The position numbers and the translations under genes are program-made. Positions 18,954 through 27,436 of a DNA stretch of 60,163 nucleotides are shown one piece after another (position 1 is the stretch's first letter; each line of letters opens with the position of its first letter). The notes beneath the pieces are model-generated. The model was not told where the DNA came from. It did not search any database and saw only the letters and a program-made list of their open reading frames with translations. Source of the DNA: Desulfosporosinus sp. HMP52 (lineage in GTDB: Bacteria > Bacillota > Desulfitobacteriia > Desulfitobacteriales > Desulfitobacteriaceae); contig NZ_JMGA01000059.1 in NCBI RefSeq assembly GCF_000765145.1, positions 1 to 60,163 of the forward strand, given 5' to 3'.

Positions 18954-19697
18954 CTACAAATACCAAGTTTTCCCCATATCATCTGATTTGTATTTTGCGC
19001 TAACTGTACCTCCCATGTAATCACCTTGTGGCCCCTGCCCTACTAAAAGAAATAACTGTCCTTCTTCAACATATGGAGTTTCGGGATGGATGAAAGGTTC
19101 AAGAGTGGTTCCCATCCAACTCTCTTTAACCGCAGGGATGATAACGGGTGCAAATGATTTACCTCCATCCTCCGTTCGATAAAAATTAGTTTCAGCCCCA
19201 TCTATTTTTGGATATTTCTCCAAATCATATCCAGCGGGTCTTTGAACTTTGGTTACAGTATAAATATAGGTTCCTTCCTCAGATGGCTCTACATTAAACC
19301 ATAAAACCCATTGACACTTAATCTTATTTACCTCTATAACCCCATTCCACTTGGAAGCATTTGCTGCATTCAAGTTTTTAGTCACAACAGAAAAGTCTAT
19401 TTGAATCACATCGGCTTCTCTGTTTTCAATCTGATCAATCGAGTATTCAGCAACTTTTTGGCCCCAGGGTACATATCTTCCCTTGTATTGCTCTAGGTAT
19501 GACTCCAGCCATTTTGTCCCCCCTGCAATAAGGTCTTTGCTGTTAACCTCCACAGAGAAGCCCACAGGTTGAAACTTAATTTTACTTTGCTGATATTTGT
19601 AAAAGCCGAAATAACATACAGCTAAAACTACAACAGCAAGGCACAATTTAGTCACTAACTTGTTCATTTTCTCCTTTGGTTCGGAAAAAGAGGACAT
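18954..19697 (-). CDS. membrane-anchored protein with Asp-box-like motifs
   Basis: About 247 residues, starting at the ATG at 19697, which follows AAGGAG at a good distance; an upstream in-frame start at 19724 lacks a site. One hydrophobic segment near residues 15-35 (LCLAVVVLAVCYFGFY) should anchor it with the rest outside. Two motifs resemble Asp-boxes/BNR repeats: YRTEDGGKSF and, at the very end, YKSDDMGKTWYL. Such motifs occur in beta-propeller proteins, but two are too few for a full propeller. Function unknown. Confidence 0.7.
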   Translation of the reverse strand: MSSFSEPKEKMNKLVTKLCLAVVVLAVCYFGFYKYQQSKIKFQPVGFSVEVNSKDLIAGGTKWLESYLEQYKGRYVPWGQKVAEYSIDQIENREADVIQIDFSVVTKNLNAANASKWNGVIEVNKIKCQWVLWFNVEPSEEGTYIYTVTKVQRPAGYDLEKYPKIDGAETNFYRTEDGGKSFAPVIIPAVKESWMGTTLEPFIHPETPYVEEGQLFLLVGQGPQGDYMGGTVSAKYKSDDMGKTWYL

Positions 19698-19773
19698 CGT
19701 TTTAGCTCCTTCTTTACTAAACATACTAATTAATTTTACAATAAGAAAGGCAGCTCCGGTAAACTTCCTTACT

Positions 19774-20085
19774 TTAGATCACAGTGCGCAAATATAAATA
19801 TATAATTATGCTGACAACTGCTGTAATCCCCCGTAATAGTCTATTCCTTTTATCTATTAATACCTCGATAAACAGTACTGCGGCTAAGAGAATCCATATT
19901 CTCTCAAATAGAAACAGCCCCAATAATATTGATATTGAAAATTTAAATATAGGTAGCACCAAAATCAGTGATGTTAACGCAATTGTCATTAACGAGATGA
20001 GTCTTGTCTTTAGCGAATACTGTTTATAATATGAAAGCGCAATGAAACTTAAAATTAGAAATAAGACTATCCACTGAAAAATCAT
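19774..20085 (-). CDS. small multi-pass membrane protein
   Basis: A 103-residue hydrophobic protein, starting MIFQWIVLFLI at 20085 after GGGAGG. Three to four membrane segments are visible, with short charged loops (KTR, DKRNRLLRG). No family is recognised. It shares the strand and spacing of the two genes downstream and may be expressed with them. Confidence 0.6.
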   Translation of the reverse strand: MIFQWIVLFLILSFIALSYYKQYSLKTRLISLMTIALTSLILVLPIFKFSISILLGLFLFERIWILLAAVLFIEVLIDKRNRLLRGITAVVSIIIYLYLRTVI

Positions 20086-20184
20086 GCATAAATCCTCCCG
20101 GTCCACTTGCTTCACCACTAATTATATCTCAGGTTTAATTGTTAAAACTAATATTCTTGAAGGTTGTTTCACAAGAGTTTAAGA

Positions 20185-20228
20185 AAACCAGCAGTCAGGG
20201 GATGAAACTTCTCCCTGACTGCTGGTTT
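20185..20228 (-). terminator. strong intrinsic terminator-like hairpin
   Basis: A perfect 16-base inverted repeat (AAACCAGCAGTCAGGG and its complement) with a 12-base loop. On the minus strand it is followed by TTTTCTTAAACT. It lies downstream of the VOC protein gene (minus strand) and upstream of the small membrane protein gene, so it should end the former's transcript. Confidence 0.8.
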
Positions 20229-20359
20229 ATGTCATTTAACTACAAAAATAAGAGAAAATACCAATTTCCGAAAGTAGGATAAGTGATCTTTCGAAATAGC
20301 AGGTACTTGTCGATTTGTTGGTCTCATCAAGTCCTTAGGCCCTGAACACGATTGCTTAA

Positions 20360-21241
20360 TTATTTCTCGTATGCCTCAATTAATTCACTAATCTCAAACT
20401 TTTTCATTTTAAGAAAAGCTTCTGTAACTTGTGCTAGTTTTTTTGGATCCTTATTCTGCATCATCTCATCCATAATTGCGGGAACAATCTGCCATGAAAA
20501 ACCGTATCTATCTTTTAACCAACCGCATTGCTCTGCTTCAGGAACGGCTGACAGCTTATCCCAATAATAGTCTATTTCAGCTTGGGATTCGCATTTAACA
20601 ACTAATGAAATTGCCTCATTAAATGTAAAGTTATGCTCGTAAGCACTGTCCATGGCGGAAAACGATTGGTTATTCAAGGTAAAATCGACATGCTGAATCA
20701 TGTTCGGTTTATTTGGATCTGCGTTCTCTCCGTATCTAAGGATATCCCCTACACTCGAGTGCTCAAATATTTTTGTGTAAAATCTGATAGCATCTTCGGC
20801 ATTGCCGCACTGATCTCCGACAAACATTAGAGTTGGGGTGATTTTTTGCTTGATTTCCGTATCACCAATGTGCATTATCTGCCAAGAAAGACCGTATTTG
20901 TCAATGACCCAACCATACTTTTGGCTAAAGGGATAGGTGTCCAAGGGCATTAAGGCAGCACCCTTTTCAATAAGTTTTCCCCATAACCCCTCAACTTCCT
21001 CGCTAGAACTGCAAGCGATGCGAAATGAAACAGCGGGTGTAAATTTGAATAATGGTCCAGCTGACAACAGCATAAATTCTTGTCCTGCCAGCTCAATCGT
21101 GATCATATCCACGGATCCAGAGGGTGTGTCATTTATTATGGTTTTGTCTTTTAGACTGGATCCTTCAAATAGGGACAGATAAAACTTTGATGCCTCATCA
21201 GCTTCTTTATCAAACCATAAGTGCGGGATAAGCTTTTGCAT
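20360..21241 (-). CDS. two-domain PhnB-like VOC family protein
   Basis: A 293-residue protein made of two similar halves of about 140 residues, each with the PhnB/3-demethylubiquinone-methyltransferase-like VOC fold (first half IPHLWFDKEADEASKFYLSL; second half ITPTLMFVGD, with FYTKIF). Both halves carry the YGxSWQI signature (KYGLSWQIMH and RYGFSWQIVP). The family includes metal-binding enzymes and resistance-type binding proteins; most members are uncharacterised. The ATG follows AGGAGA. It appears to be a single-gene unit, closed by the hairpin at 20185. Confidence 0.85.
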   Translation of the reverse strand: MQKLIPHLWFDKEADEASKFYLSLFEGSSLKDKTIINDTPSGSVDMITIELAGQEFMLLSAGPLFKFTPAVSFRIACSSSEEVEGLWGKLIEKGAALMPLDTYPFSQKYGWVIDKYGLSWQIMHIGDTEIKQKITPTLMFVGDQCGNAEDAIRFYTKIFEHSSVGDILRYGENADPNKPNMIQHVDFTLNNQSFSAMDSAYEHNFTFNEAISLVVKCESQAEIDYYWDKLSAVPEAEQCGWLKDRYGFSWQIVPAIMDEMMQNKDPKKLAQVTEAFLKMKKFEISELIEAYEK

Positions 21242-21353
21242 ATTGGGTCTCCTCTCAATTTCATTTTTTAATTATCGTCTATCAATATAAATATTATTCC
21301 TTGAAAAGGCTAATCTTATATGTATCAAATATGAACACCCTAAAGGAGATAGT

Positions 21354-21848
21354 ATGCCTAAATACTTCGCTTTCCCAATATTCACCATGGTATTTGCATT
21401 AATTTTAGTCGCTACTGTTCCTCAGAGAGAAACCAAGCGCCTTGCAATATATGGAATAATTTTTGGAGGAATGATGGATTCCCTAGTACACTTATTTGGG
21501 TATATTACTGGCTTGTTCTCTTGGATAAATTATGGACCCTTTGGTTTTCTAGGCGTTCATCTATTCCCCGGTATATCTTGGTCAATATTTTTTATCATAT
21601 ATTATTATTTTTTACCTCAGCAAAAACCTTTAAATTACATATTTGCTGTTGCGGCAATCTTCTTTTCCACTTTATATTATAATTTGCTCTCCGAATTAGA
21701 TCTCCTATATTCCTCCAGTAAATTATGGTTGCCTCTTGCTGGTTTTGCTTTTTGGTTTTCAACAGCAACCTGGGGTTTTTATAAATTAAATACTTTTATG
21801 GAATGTAACTCTTTTAGATGGAATCAAGAGGAAAAGACGAAGGAATAA
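21354..21848 (+). CDS. hypothetical multi-pass membrane protein
   Basis: A 164-residue protein with about five hydrophobic helices (FPIFTMVFALILVATV; later ISWSIFFIIYYYFL and others) and little soluble sequence. No family is recognised. It has a good ribosome-binding site (AAGGAG) and is divergent from the VOC gene. The alcohol dehydrogenase gene follows 56 bases downstream. Confidence 0.7.
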   Translation: MPKYFAFPIFTMVFALILVATVPQRETKRLAIYGIIFGGMMDSLVHLFGYITGLFSWINYGPFGFLGVHLFPGISWSIFFIIYYYFLPQQKPLNYIFAVAAIFFSTLYYNLLSELDLLYSSSKLWLPLAGFAFWFSTATWGFYKLNTFMECNSFRWNQEEKTKE

Positions 21849-21904
21849 ATTTTAATTTCTTGCTCTTTTTTCTCCTGTAAGCAACGATTATGGAGGTAAC
21901 CTAG

Positions 21905-23074
21905 TTGGAAAACACACATAATTTCATTTTACCAAAGACTAATCTAATAGGTGTTGGGGCTATCAAAGACCTTCCCAACGAGCTATTAGCTTGGAAGCTA
22001 AGCAAAGCCCTGATCGTTACTGATAAAAACATGATAAGTCTCGGCTATGTGGAGAATGTAGAGAAGATCTTAAAGAACCTATTCATTTCATATGATATAT
22101 TTGATGGAATACTGCACCCCAATCCTACAGTTTCCTTCGTAGAAGATGGCTTAGCTTATTTTAAGAAAGGTCTTAATGTTTTACGCAACTATAAATTGAT
22201 TATTTCCATCGGCGGCGGAACCAATCATGACTGCGCTAAAGCAATAGCAATGGTAGCTACCAACGGTGGTTCAATCATTGATTATGAAGGGTATAACAAA
22301 GTGACTAAACCACCCCTACCCCAAATTTCGATCAATACAACTGCTGGGTCGGGGGCTGAATTATCTATGTTTACTATAATCGTCGATAATTCAAGGAAAG
22401 TAAAAATGACCATTGCTTCCCCTTTTTTGACACCCTATATAACTGTTAATGACCCAATATTTATGACAACAATGCCTAAGGAAGTTACCGCCAGTTCAGG
22501 TTTTGATGTTGTTTCCCATGCTATAGAAGCATATGTATCTACAGAAGCTTCTCCACTAACCGATTCTTTTGCTCTTGAAGCGATACGAATAGCATTTGAG
22601 TATCTGCCGAGAGCCTACGAGAATGGCAATGATTTAGAAGCTAAGGAAAAAATGATGTATGCCAATATAATGGCTGCAATGGCTTTTAATAATGCCGGAT
22701 TAGGTTATGTGCATTCAATGGCCCATCAGTTAGGCGGATTTTATGGTCAGACCCATGGCTGTTACAACGGGATCTTAGTGCCTTATGTATTTGAGTTTAA
22801 TTCCGTGTCTATACCTAAAGAAAGAATTATGAAATTATGTGAAGCCATGGGGACTAGTACCCAAGACACTTCACAAGCTATCGACATAATTATTGATTCA
22901 ATTAGAAGATTAACTGCCAAAATCGAAATTCCCGGTAAATTGCGTGATATGGGACTCAAAGAGAACGATATTGAAATTCTCTCTCAAAACGCTATGAAAG
23001 ATATAACTGCTTTTACAAATCCGAGAAAAGGGTCTGTTGAAGATTTTATAAGCTTATTTAAATCCGCTTATTGA
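21905..23074 (+). CDS. iron-containing alcohol dehydrogenase
   Basis: A 389-residue group III alcohol dehydrogenase, the usual length. It would reduce or oxidise an alcohol/aldehyde pair with NAD(P). The dinucleotide-binding GGGTNHDCAK (near residue 100) and the metal-binding region with His residues (GFDVVSHAIEAY, then SMAHQLGG and QTHGCYNG) are present. The start is TTG at 21905 after GGAGGT. The substrate cannot be told; relatives include butanol, ethanol and 1,3-propanediol dehydrogenases. A weak terminator follows. Confidence 0.92.
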   Translation: MENTHNFILPKTNLIGVGAIKDLPNELLAWKLSKALIVTDKNMISLGYVENVEKILKNLFISYDIFDGILHPNPTVSFVEDGLAYFKKGLNVLRNYKLIISIGGGTNHDCAKAIAMVATNGGSIIDYEGYNKVTKPPLPQISINTTAGSGAELSMFTIIVDNSRKVKMTIASPFLTPYITVNDPIFMTTMPKEVTASSGFDVVSHAIEAYVSTEASPLTDSFALEAIRIAFEYLPRAYENGNDLEAKEKMMYANIMAAMAFNNAGLGYVHSMAHQLGGFYGQTHGCYNGILVPYVFEFNSVSIPKERIMKLCEAMGTSTQDTSQAIDIIIDSIRRLTAKIEIPGKLRDMGLKENDIEILSQNAMKDITAFTNPRKGSVEDFISLFKSAY

Positions 23075-23094
23075 GTGAAAAACCATCCAACAAA

Positions 23095-23118
23095 TAAAGC
23101 GACTTGATGGCCGCTTTT
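23095..23118 (+). terminator. short terminator hairpin after the alcohol dehydrogenase
   Basis: AAAGCG pairs with CGCTTT around a roughly 10-base loop and is followed by TTAC. The stem is short, so termination may be partial. Confidence 0.45.
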
Positions 23119-23171
23119 ACTATATGGATTTATCTTAAATATAATCGTTAACACTACGGAATTAGGTTACC

Positions 23172-23648
23172 TTATTCCTTATCAGCCTCGATAAACCTTA
23201 TTACAAATGCAGCCATTATGATTGTGCTAAGAACATAGCCCAAAATCATTTCGCTTGCAACAAACATTTTAGCCGTGTTGGTTATTGGATATATATCACC
23301 ATAACCTGTGGTTGTAAAAGTAGTGATACTGAAATATACACTATCTATTGCCGATAGAATCATTCCGTCTTTAAATGCATGAGAAAGATCTCTGGATAGT
23401 TTATAGTAAAAATTAGCATACCCCAAAACTAGGATGATACTTAATAAGATGATTTTGGGGAAAAGTAATTTCTTGTGCTCCTTATGAATTATCTTATTAG
23501 TTAAGAAGGCTAAACTTAGGAAGAAATAGGCAAAAACAATAATTACAAAATATGTAGGCATGAAATTAATGTAGAAATCTATTAGGATGATACCCAGCAA
23601 AATCAGACTTAAATAAAGAAATCTGTTAAGAATTTTATGGGATCTCAA
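23172..23648 (-). CDS. two-pore-helix type potassium channel protein
   Basis: A 158-residue membrane protein of the Ion_trans_2 family. The selectivity filter TTGYGD lies in SITTFTTTGYGDIYP near residue 115, followed by the last membrane helix. Three to four hydrophobic helices precede it. It lacks a cytosolic RCK domain, so gating by nucleotides is not evident. The start is a TTG at 23648 after GGAGGT. Confidence 0.88.
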   Translation of the reverse strand: MRSHKILNRFLYLSLILLGIILIDFYINFMPTYFVIIVFAYFFLSLAFLTNKIIHKEHKKLLFPKIILLSIILVLGYANFYYKLSRDLSHAFKDGMILSAIDSVYFSITTFTTTGYGDIYPITNTAKMFVASEMILGYVLSTIIMAAFVIRFIEADKE

Positions 23649-23776
23649 TTAAATACCTCCACTCTCTCTAATCCTGAAACTAAATCATATTATAACTAAC
23701 GGATATTTCCTTAGTCTCAATGGATTGATCAACATATTATAATCTAATTCCACATCTTCCTTAAAATCTCCTCCTT

Positions 23777-23803
23777 AGCCCCCAAAACTATGTTTTAGGG
23801 GCT
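23777..23803. terminator. hairpin downstream of the ABC export operon
   Basis: AGCCCC-C-AAAAC pairs with GTTTT-A-GGGGCT around a three-base loop. It follows the permease gene on the minus strand. A T-run is missing there, while the plus-strand side reads CTTAATTATT; the direction is therefore uncertain. Confidence 0.45.
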
Positions 23804-23833
23804 TAATTATTAGGGCAGAAACCATCACATCAA

Positions 23834-25006
23834 CTATAAACTTCGCAATGCGTCAATAGGATTAAGTTGACTTGCTTTTCTTGCAGGCATGTATCCAAAT
23901 ACAATACCAACTAATCCGGAAAATCCCACCGCCAGTAAAATAGTAGCAATAGAAAGCGAAAATCCGATCCCAATAAATGCTGCCGCAGTATAAGCTATTA
24001 AGCCGCCCAGAACCAAGCCAATGAGACCACCGACCAAGGAGAGGAATATTGACTCAATAACGAATTGCAGCTGTATTCTTTTGGGTGTTGCTCCTAAGGC
24101 CTTCCGCAAACCTATTTCCATCGTTCGCTCAGTAATAGACACGAGCATCATATTCATGATTCCAATCCCTCCCACTACGAGGGATATTGCAGCAATTCCT
24201 GCCAGCAGAAGTGACATCATGGACATCATTGATTCAAAGGATTCGATCATATCCCCCATATTAAAAATTGTATAGGCGTTTTCTTTATAGTTAAAAGCCG
24301 GATTAAGCACCCCTTTAAGATCAGTTACAGTATCATCAGCTAATGAAGTATCTTCCAAGAATACATCTAGACTCGATATATTCTTGACTCCCAAGCTTCG
24401 CATTGCCGTTGTATAGGGGATTATGACAGACTCATTATTCGATCCCATACTAAATCCACTTGAGGCATTTAATGTGCCAACTACAGTATAACTAGTACCG
24501 TTTATGACAAGGTCTTTCCCAATAGGATCAACACCAAAGTAAAGTTCATGGATGATATCGCTGCCAATAATTGCAACCTGGTTTTTACTATTTAAGTCGA
24601 GTATATTTATTGACCTCCCAGTCTTAAGCAGGCTGGTATCCATGTTGAAATATACCTCGTTTTTACCCTGTACTGTCACGTTCTCCATGAGCTTTCCCTC
24701 GTAGATAATCCCGGTCTTTCCGGAAATCGTCGGGGATACACCCTTAATATTCTCCTCCTCTGAAATGTTCAGCATATCCTCTTGATTAAGCCCTTGTTTA
24801 AGAGGAGTACCCATAACATTCACAGTGATTTTATTGGCACCCAGCTCTGTGACTTGATCGCTGATACTATTTGTTGCACCCTGGACTATAGTGATTAAAG
24901 CAATAATCGATGCTACTCCTATTACAATGCCAAGCATTGTCAAAAATGAGCGCAGTTTATTTCTAACAATATTTTCATAGGACATTTTTATACTCTCAAA
25001 CAGCAT
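23834..25006 (-). CDS. MacB-like ABC transporter permease
   Basis: A 390-residue permease with the MacB/FtsX layout: one N-terminal membrane helix (FLTMLGIVIGVASIIALITI, about 20-39), a large extracytoplasmic MacB-core domain to about residue 260 and three C-terminal helices with the typical TMEIGLRKALGATP coupling motif between the first two. It is encoded directly after the ATPase gene, with no gap. With that ATPase and the membrane-fusion-like adaptor it should form an exporter of peptides, antibiotics or lipids. Confidence 0.93.
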   Translation of the reverse strand: MLFESIKMSYENIVRNKLRSFLTMLGIVIGVASIIALITIVQGATNSISDQVTELGANKITVNVMGTPLKQGLNQEDMLNISEEENIKGVSPTISGKTGIIYEGKLMENVTVQGKNEVYFNMDTSLLKTGRSINILDLNSKNQVAIIGSDIIHELYFGVDPIGKDLVINGTSYTVVGTLNASSGFSMGSNNESVIIPYTTAMRSLGVKNISSLDVFLEDTSLADDTVTDLKGVLNPAFNYKENAYTIFNMGDMIESFESMMSMMSLLLAGIAAISLVVGGIGIMNMMLVSITERTMEIGLRKALGATPKRIQLQFVIESIFLSLVGGLIGLVLGGLIAYTAAAFIGIGFSLSIATILLAVGFSGLVGIVFGYMPARKASQLNPIDALRSL

Positions 25007-25690
25007 CTACTGAACCCCCTGTTCCGACAATTGTCCATCGAGAATGTTAACAACTCTCTTGGCGTGACGTGCAATTCCGATGTCGTGGGTTATCATAATT
25101 ATTGTTCTTCCGTCATGATTCAGTTCCTCAAAAAGCTCCATAACCTGGGCACCTGTTTTTTGATCTAAAGCACCTGTTGGTTCATCGGCCAGCAAAATTG
25201 TGGGCTCAGTAACTAAAGCCCGGGCAATGGCAACACGTTGTTGTTGCCCTCCGGATAGCTGAGTTGGTAAGTTTTTTGTCTTATCAACTAACCCTACTCG
25301 ATCAAGCATTTTCAGCGAACGTTCCTTTCTTTCCGTAGAGGAGAGGCCAGCGTAAATCAACGGTAACTCCACATTTTGAAGAGCACTTAAGCGTGGCAGG
25401 AGTTGAAAGCTTTGAAATACAAAGCCAATTTCCTTATTTCTAATAAAGGCAAGTTCAGTTTCATCCAGGTCTTCAATATCATTGCCAGAGAGTAAATATT
25501 TTCCTGATGAAGGTATATCTAAGCAACCAATAATATTCATCATTGTAGATTTCCCCGAACCTGACGGACCAAGTAAGGATAGAAATTCACCGGAATTTAC
25601 TTGTAAGTTCACCTTTCTTAACACTTCTAGCTCTTCTTCCCCCATATAGTAGCTCTTAGAGATATTTTGCATGTTCAGAACTTCCGTCAT
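25007..25690 (-). CDS. MacB/LolD-type ABC transporter ATPase
   Basis: A 227-residue ABC ATPase: Walker [10 protein letters not shown] near residue 41, signature [15 protein letters not shown] near 143, Walker [12 protein letters not shown] and the H-loop MITHD. The length and motifs place it in the MacB/LolD/SalX group that pairs with FtsX-like permeases. Its start overlaps the adaptor stop by one base, so the three genes form one operon. Confidence 0.95.
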   Translation of the reverse strand: MTEVLNMQNISKSYYMGEEELEVLRKVNLQVNSGEFLSLLGPSGSGKSTMMNIIGCLDIPSSGKYLLSGNDIEDLDETELAFIRNKEIGFVFQSFQLLPRLSALQNVELPLIYAGLSSTERKERSLKMLDRVGLVDKTKNLPTQLSGGQQQRVAIARALVTEPTILLADEPTGALDQKTGAQVMELFEELNHDGRTIIMITHDIGIARHAKRVVNILDGQLSEQGVQ

Positions 25691-26568
25691 TAATCATCAC
25701 CACCCGTATTATTCATCCCAGCTGGAGGAAAATTTCTTCCTTCCTTGACTGCAGTCTTGGTATAGTAAACAGTCTCTCCACTTTCAAGTCCACTTTTTAC
25801 TTCTACGACTATCCCATCATTTATGCCGGTAGTAATTTCTGCTCTAGTCTCTGTACCACTCTCATCTTTTTTCAGAACATAGGGTTTGTTATTCTCGTCG
25901 AATTGAACCGCTGTTATAGGCAAAGTGACAATTCCGCTAGCTTGATTGCTTATAATTTTTACCTCTGCAGACATTCCGATTCTTACACTTTCATCGTCCG
26001 CAAGATCGATTACAGCGGTAAAGAATGATACTCCATTAATTATTTGCCCCTCTTTAGATATTGAGCTGACATTGCCCTTTATTTCTTTGTTTATTGCACC
26101 TAGTTTAACAGTGGCTTCCTTACCTTTCTCAATCGCAGCAAGGTCATACTCATCGACTTTTACTTTGATTTGAAGATTCTCATAATCCACAACTTCTAAT
26201 AGTTTTGTACCTGCCATCACTTGTGCCTTTTCCTCTACATTAATATTAACAATTTCTCCTTGAATTTTTGACTTAATGTCTTCTCCAGCCGTAGTTTTAA
26301 TTAAGACTGCCCCTTCTTTAACAAGGTCTCCCTCTTTTACTTTAATTTCCGAAATTTGCATCATCTTTTCAGAAGTTACAGTTTGACGATCTGTAGTCTC
26401 CACATTTCCTGTGAAGGAGTAATAGGTGGTTAGGTCGTCTGTCTGAGCAACAACGCTTTCATAGGGAAGTTGCGTAGGTTTTTTAAGAAAGGCTATGCCT
26501 CCTACAGTTACAACTGCAGCTATCAAACCCAGAATAATCCATTTAACACTTGATTTTTGTTTTCTCAT
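25690..26568 (-). CDS. HlyD/MacA-like efflux adaptor
   Basis: A 292-residue membrane-anchored adaptor. There is one N-terminal hydrophobic segment (WIILGLIAAVVTVGGIAFL), a lipoyl/barrel-sandwich part split around a very short hairpin (about 45-115) and beta-barrel domains after it. In a Gram-positive such a protein extends outward from the membrane and works with the MacB-type permease encoded downstream. GGAGG precedes the ATG. A TetR-type inverted repeat lies about 330 bases upstream. Confidence 0.9.
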   Translation of the reverse strand: MRKQKSSVKWIILGLIAAVVTVGGIAFLKKPTQLPYESVVAQTDDLTTYYSFTGNVETTDRQTVTSEKMMQISEIKVKEGDLVKEGAVLIKTTAGEDIKSKIQGEIVNINVEEKAQVMAGTKLLEVVDYENLQIKVKVDEYDLAAIEKGKEATVKLGAINKEIKGNVSSISKEGQIINGVSFFTAVIDLADDESVRIGMSAEVKIISNQASGIVTLPITAVQFDENNKPYVLKKDESGTETRAEITTGINDGIVVEVKSGLESGETVYYTKTAVKEGRNFPPAGMNNTGGDD

Positions 26569-26712
26569 TATCTATTTCCTCCAATTTTTTAACCTCCATG
26601 AACCATATCATAAGCTGGATATATGAATTCAACATGAACTTCGGATTTGGGTAGTTCTAACTTTTAATTTTGCACTGATCTTCCCAATAATATGTAATGG
26701 AATATAAATCAA

Positions 26713-26753
26713 TAAACCCTCAACATGGCATTTCTGCCGATATTGAGGGTTTA
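26713..26753. repeat. inverted repeat with 19-base loop
   Basis: TAAACCCTCAA (26713-26723) is perfectly complementary to TTGAGGGTTTA (26743-26753). It resembles a terminator but has no recognisable gene ending at it on either strand; it may be the relic of a lost gene or the terminator of an unannotated transcript. Confidence 0.5.
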
Positions 26754-26898
26754 CTATAAATATTCATTTTGCAACTAGTTAAAGTCAGTAACCTTATTGC
26801 TATTGTCATATTGAATTTCACTGAATCTAATTAAGGATTAAATTAGTTTTAAGTTGTAGTTATATTATATGATAAAACACATTGTAGCCAATATTCAA

Positions 26899-26916
26899 AA
26901 TGAATAACCATTCATT
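26899..26916. promoter_or_regulatory. TetR/FadR-like operator candidate
   Basis: AATGAAT-AACC-ATTCATT is a perfect 7-base-arm inverted repeat. The core TGAAT...ATTCA is the style of operator bound by TetR-family repressors, including the fatty-acid regulator FadR of Bacillus. It lies between an export operon and an Etf-linked type oxidoreductase, either of which such a repressor could control. No regulator gene is in the window. Confidence 0.45.
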
Positions 26917-27311
26917 ATTTTGCTTTAGTCTTAAATAATTATACTTTTTAGGTCAATTTGCTATAAAGAGATCATATTACAAAATACACTATATTGTAAT
27001 ACTCTCCATATATTGTCTAACGATAGATTGAACTACCCCTCAAATTATTGGGACTTTTTAACTTATACTAAATATTGTTATCTAAATTAGGATTTTTGGC
27101 GTGAACATCCATATATTATCTTAATATCAGAGATGTTGACACAATGCAACCTTAAATGTTAGTCTTTGTCTATAAGAAAACTGGAGAGTATTATTAATAA
27201 TCTTAAAAAACGAGTTAATAACTCGGAATTTTTTTACACAATCAAGTTAAATTATTCACTAATATTACATTATATACAGAAAATTTGAAATTCATTTTGG
27301 GAGGATTGCTT

Positions 27312-27374
27312 ATGGCAAAATTATTACCATCTAACTCTAGGTTTTTATTTTTTTGGGTTTCTAAAACATCTTAA
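27312..27374 (+). CDS. 20-codon leader ORF candidate
   Basis: ATG at 27312 is preceded by GGGAGG at ideal distance and opens a 20-codon frame (MAKLLPSNS...) ending in TAA at 27372. The leader TTTGGGAGG resembles that of the large gene starting at 27437 (TTTGGGAGGGG). It may be a translated upstream ORF that tunes the downstream gene, or the stump of a lost gene. Nothing in the peptide indicates a function. Confidence 0.35.
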   Translation: MAKLLPSNSRFLFFWVSKTS

Positions 27375-27436
27375 AGTTATTTTTGGATTCTAAATTATCT
27401 GTAAATTATTATTAAAAATTTTTGGGAGGGGTTTAA

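Larger units (their letters stand above)
26569..27436. other. long AT-rich divergent intergenic region
   Basis: Nearly 870 bases between the divergent exporter operon and the Fe-S oxidoreductase gene. It contains a hairpin (26713-26753), an operator-like inverted repeat (26899-26916) and a 20-codon ORF with a strong ribosome-binding site (27312-27374). Otherwise no gene is visible. Its size and A/T content suit a regulatory region with several promoters. Confidence 0.6.
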
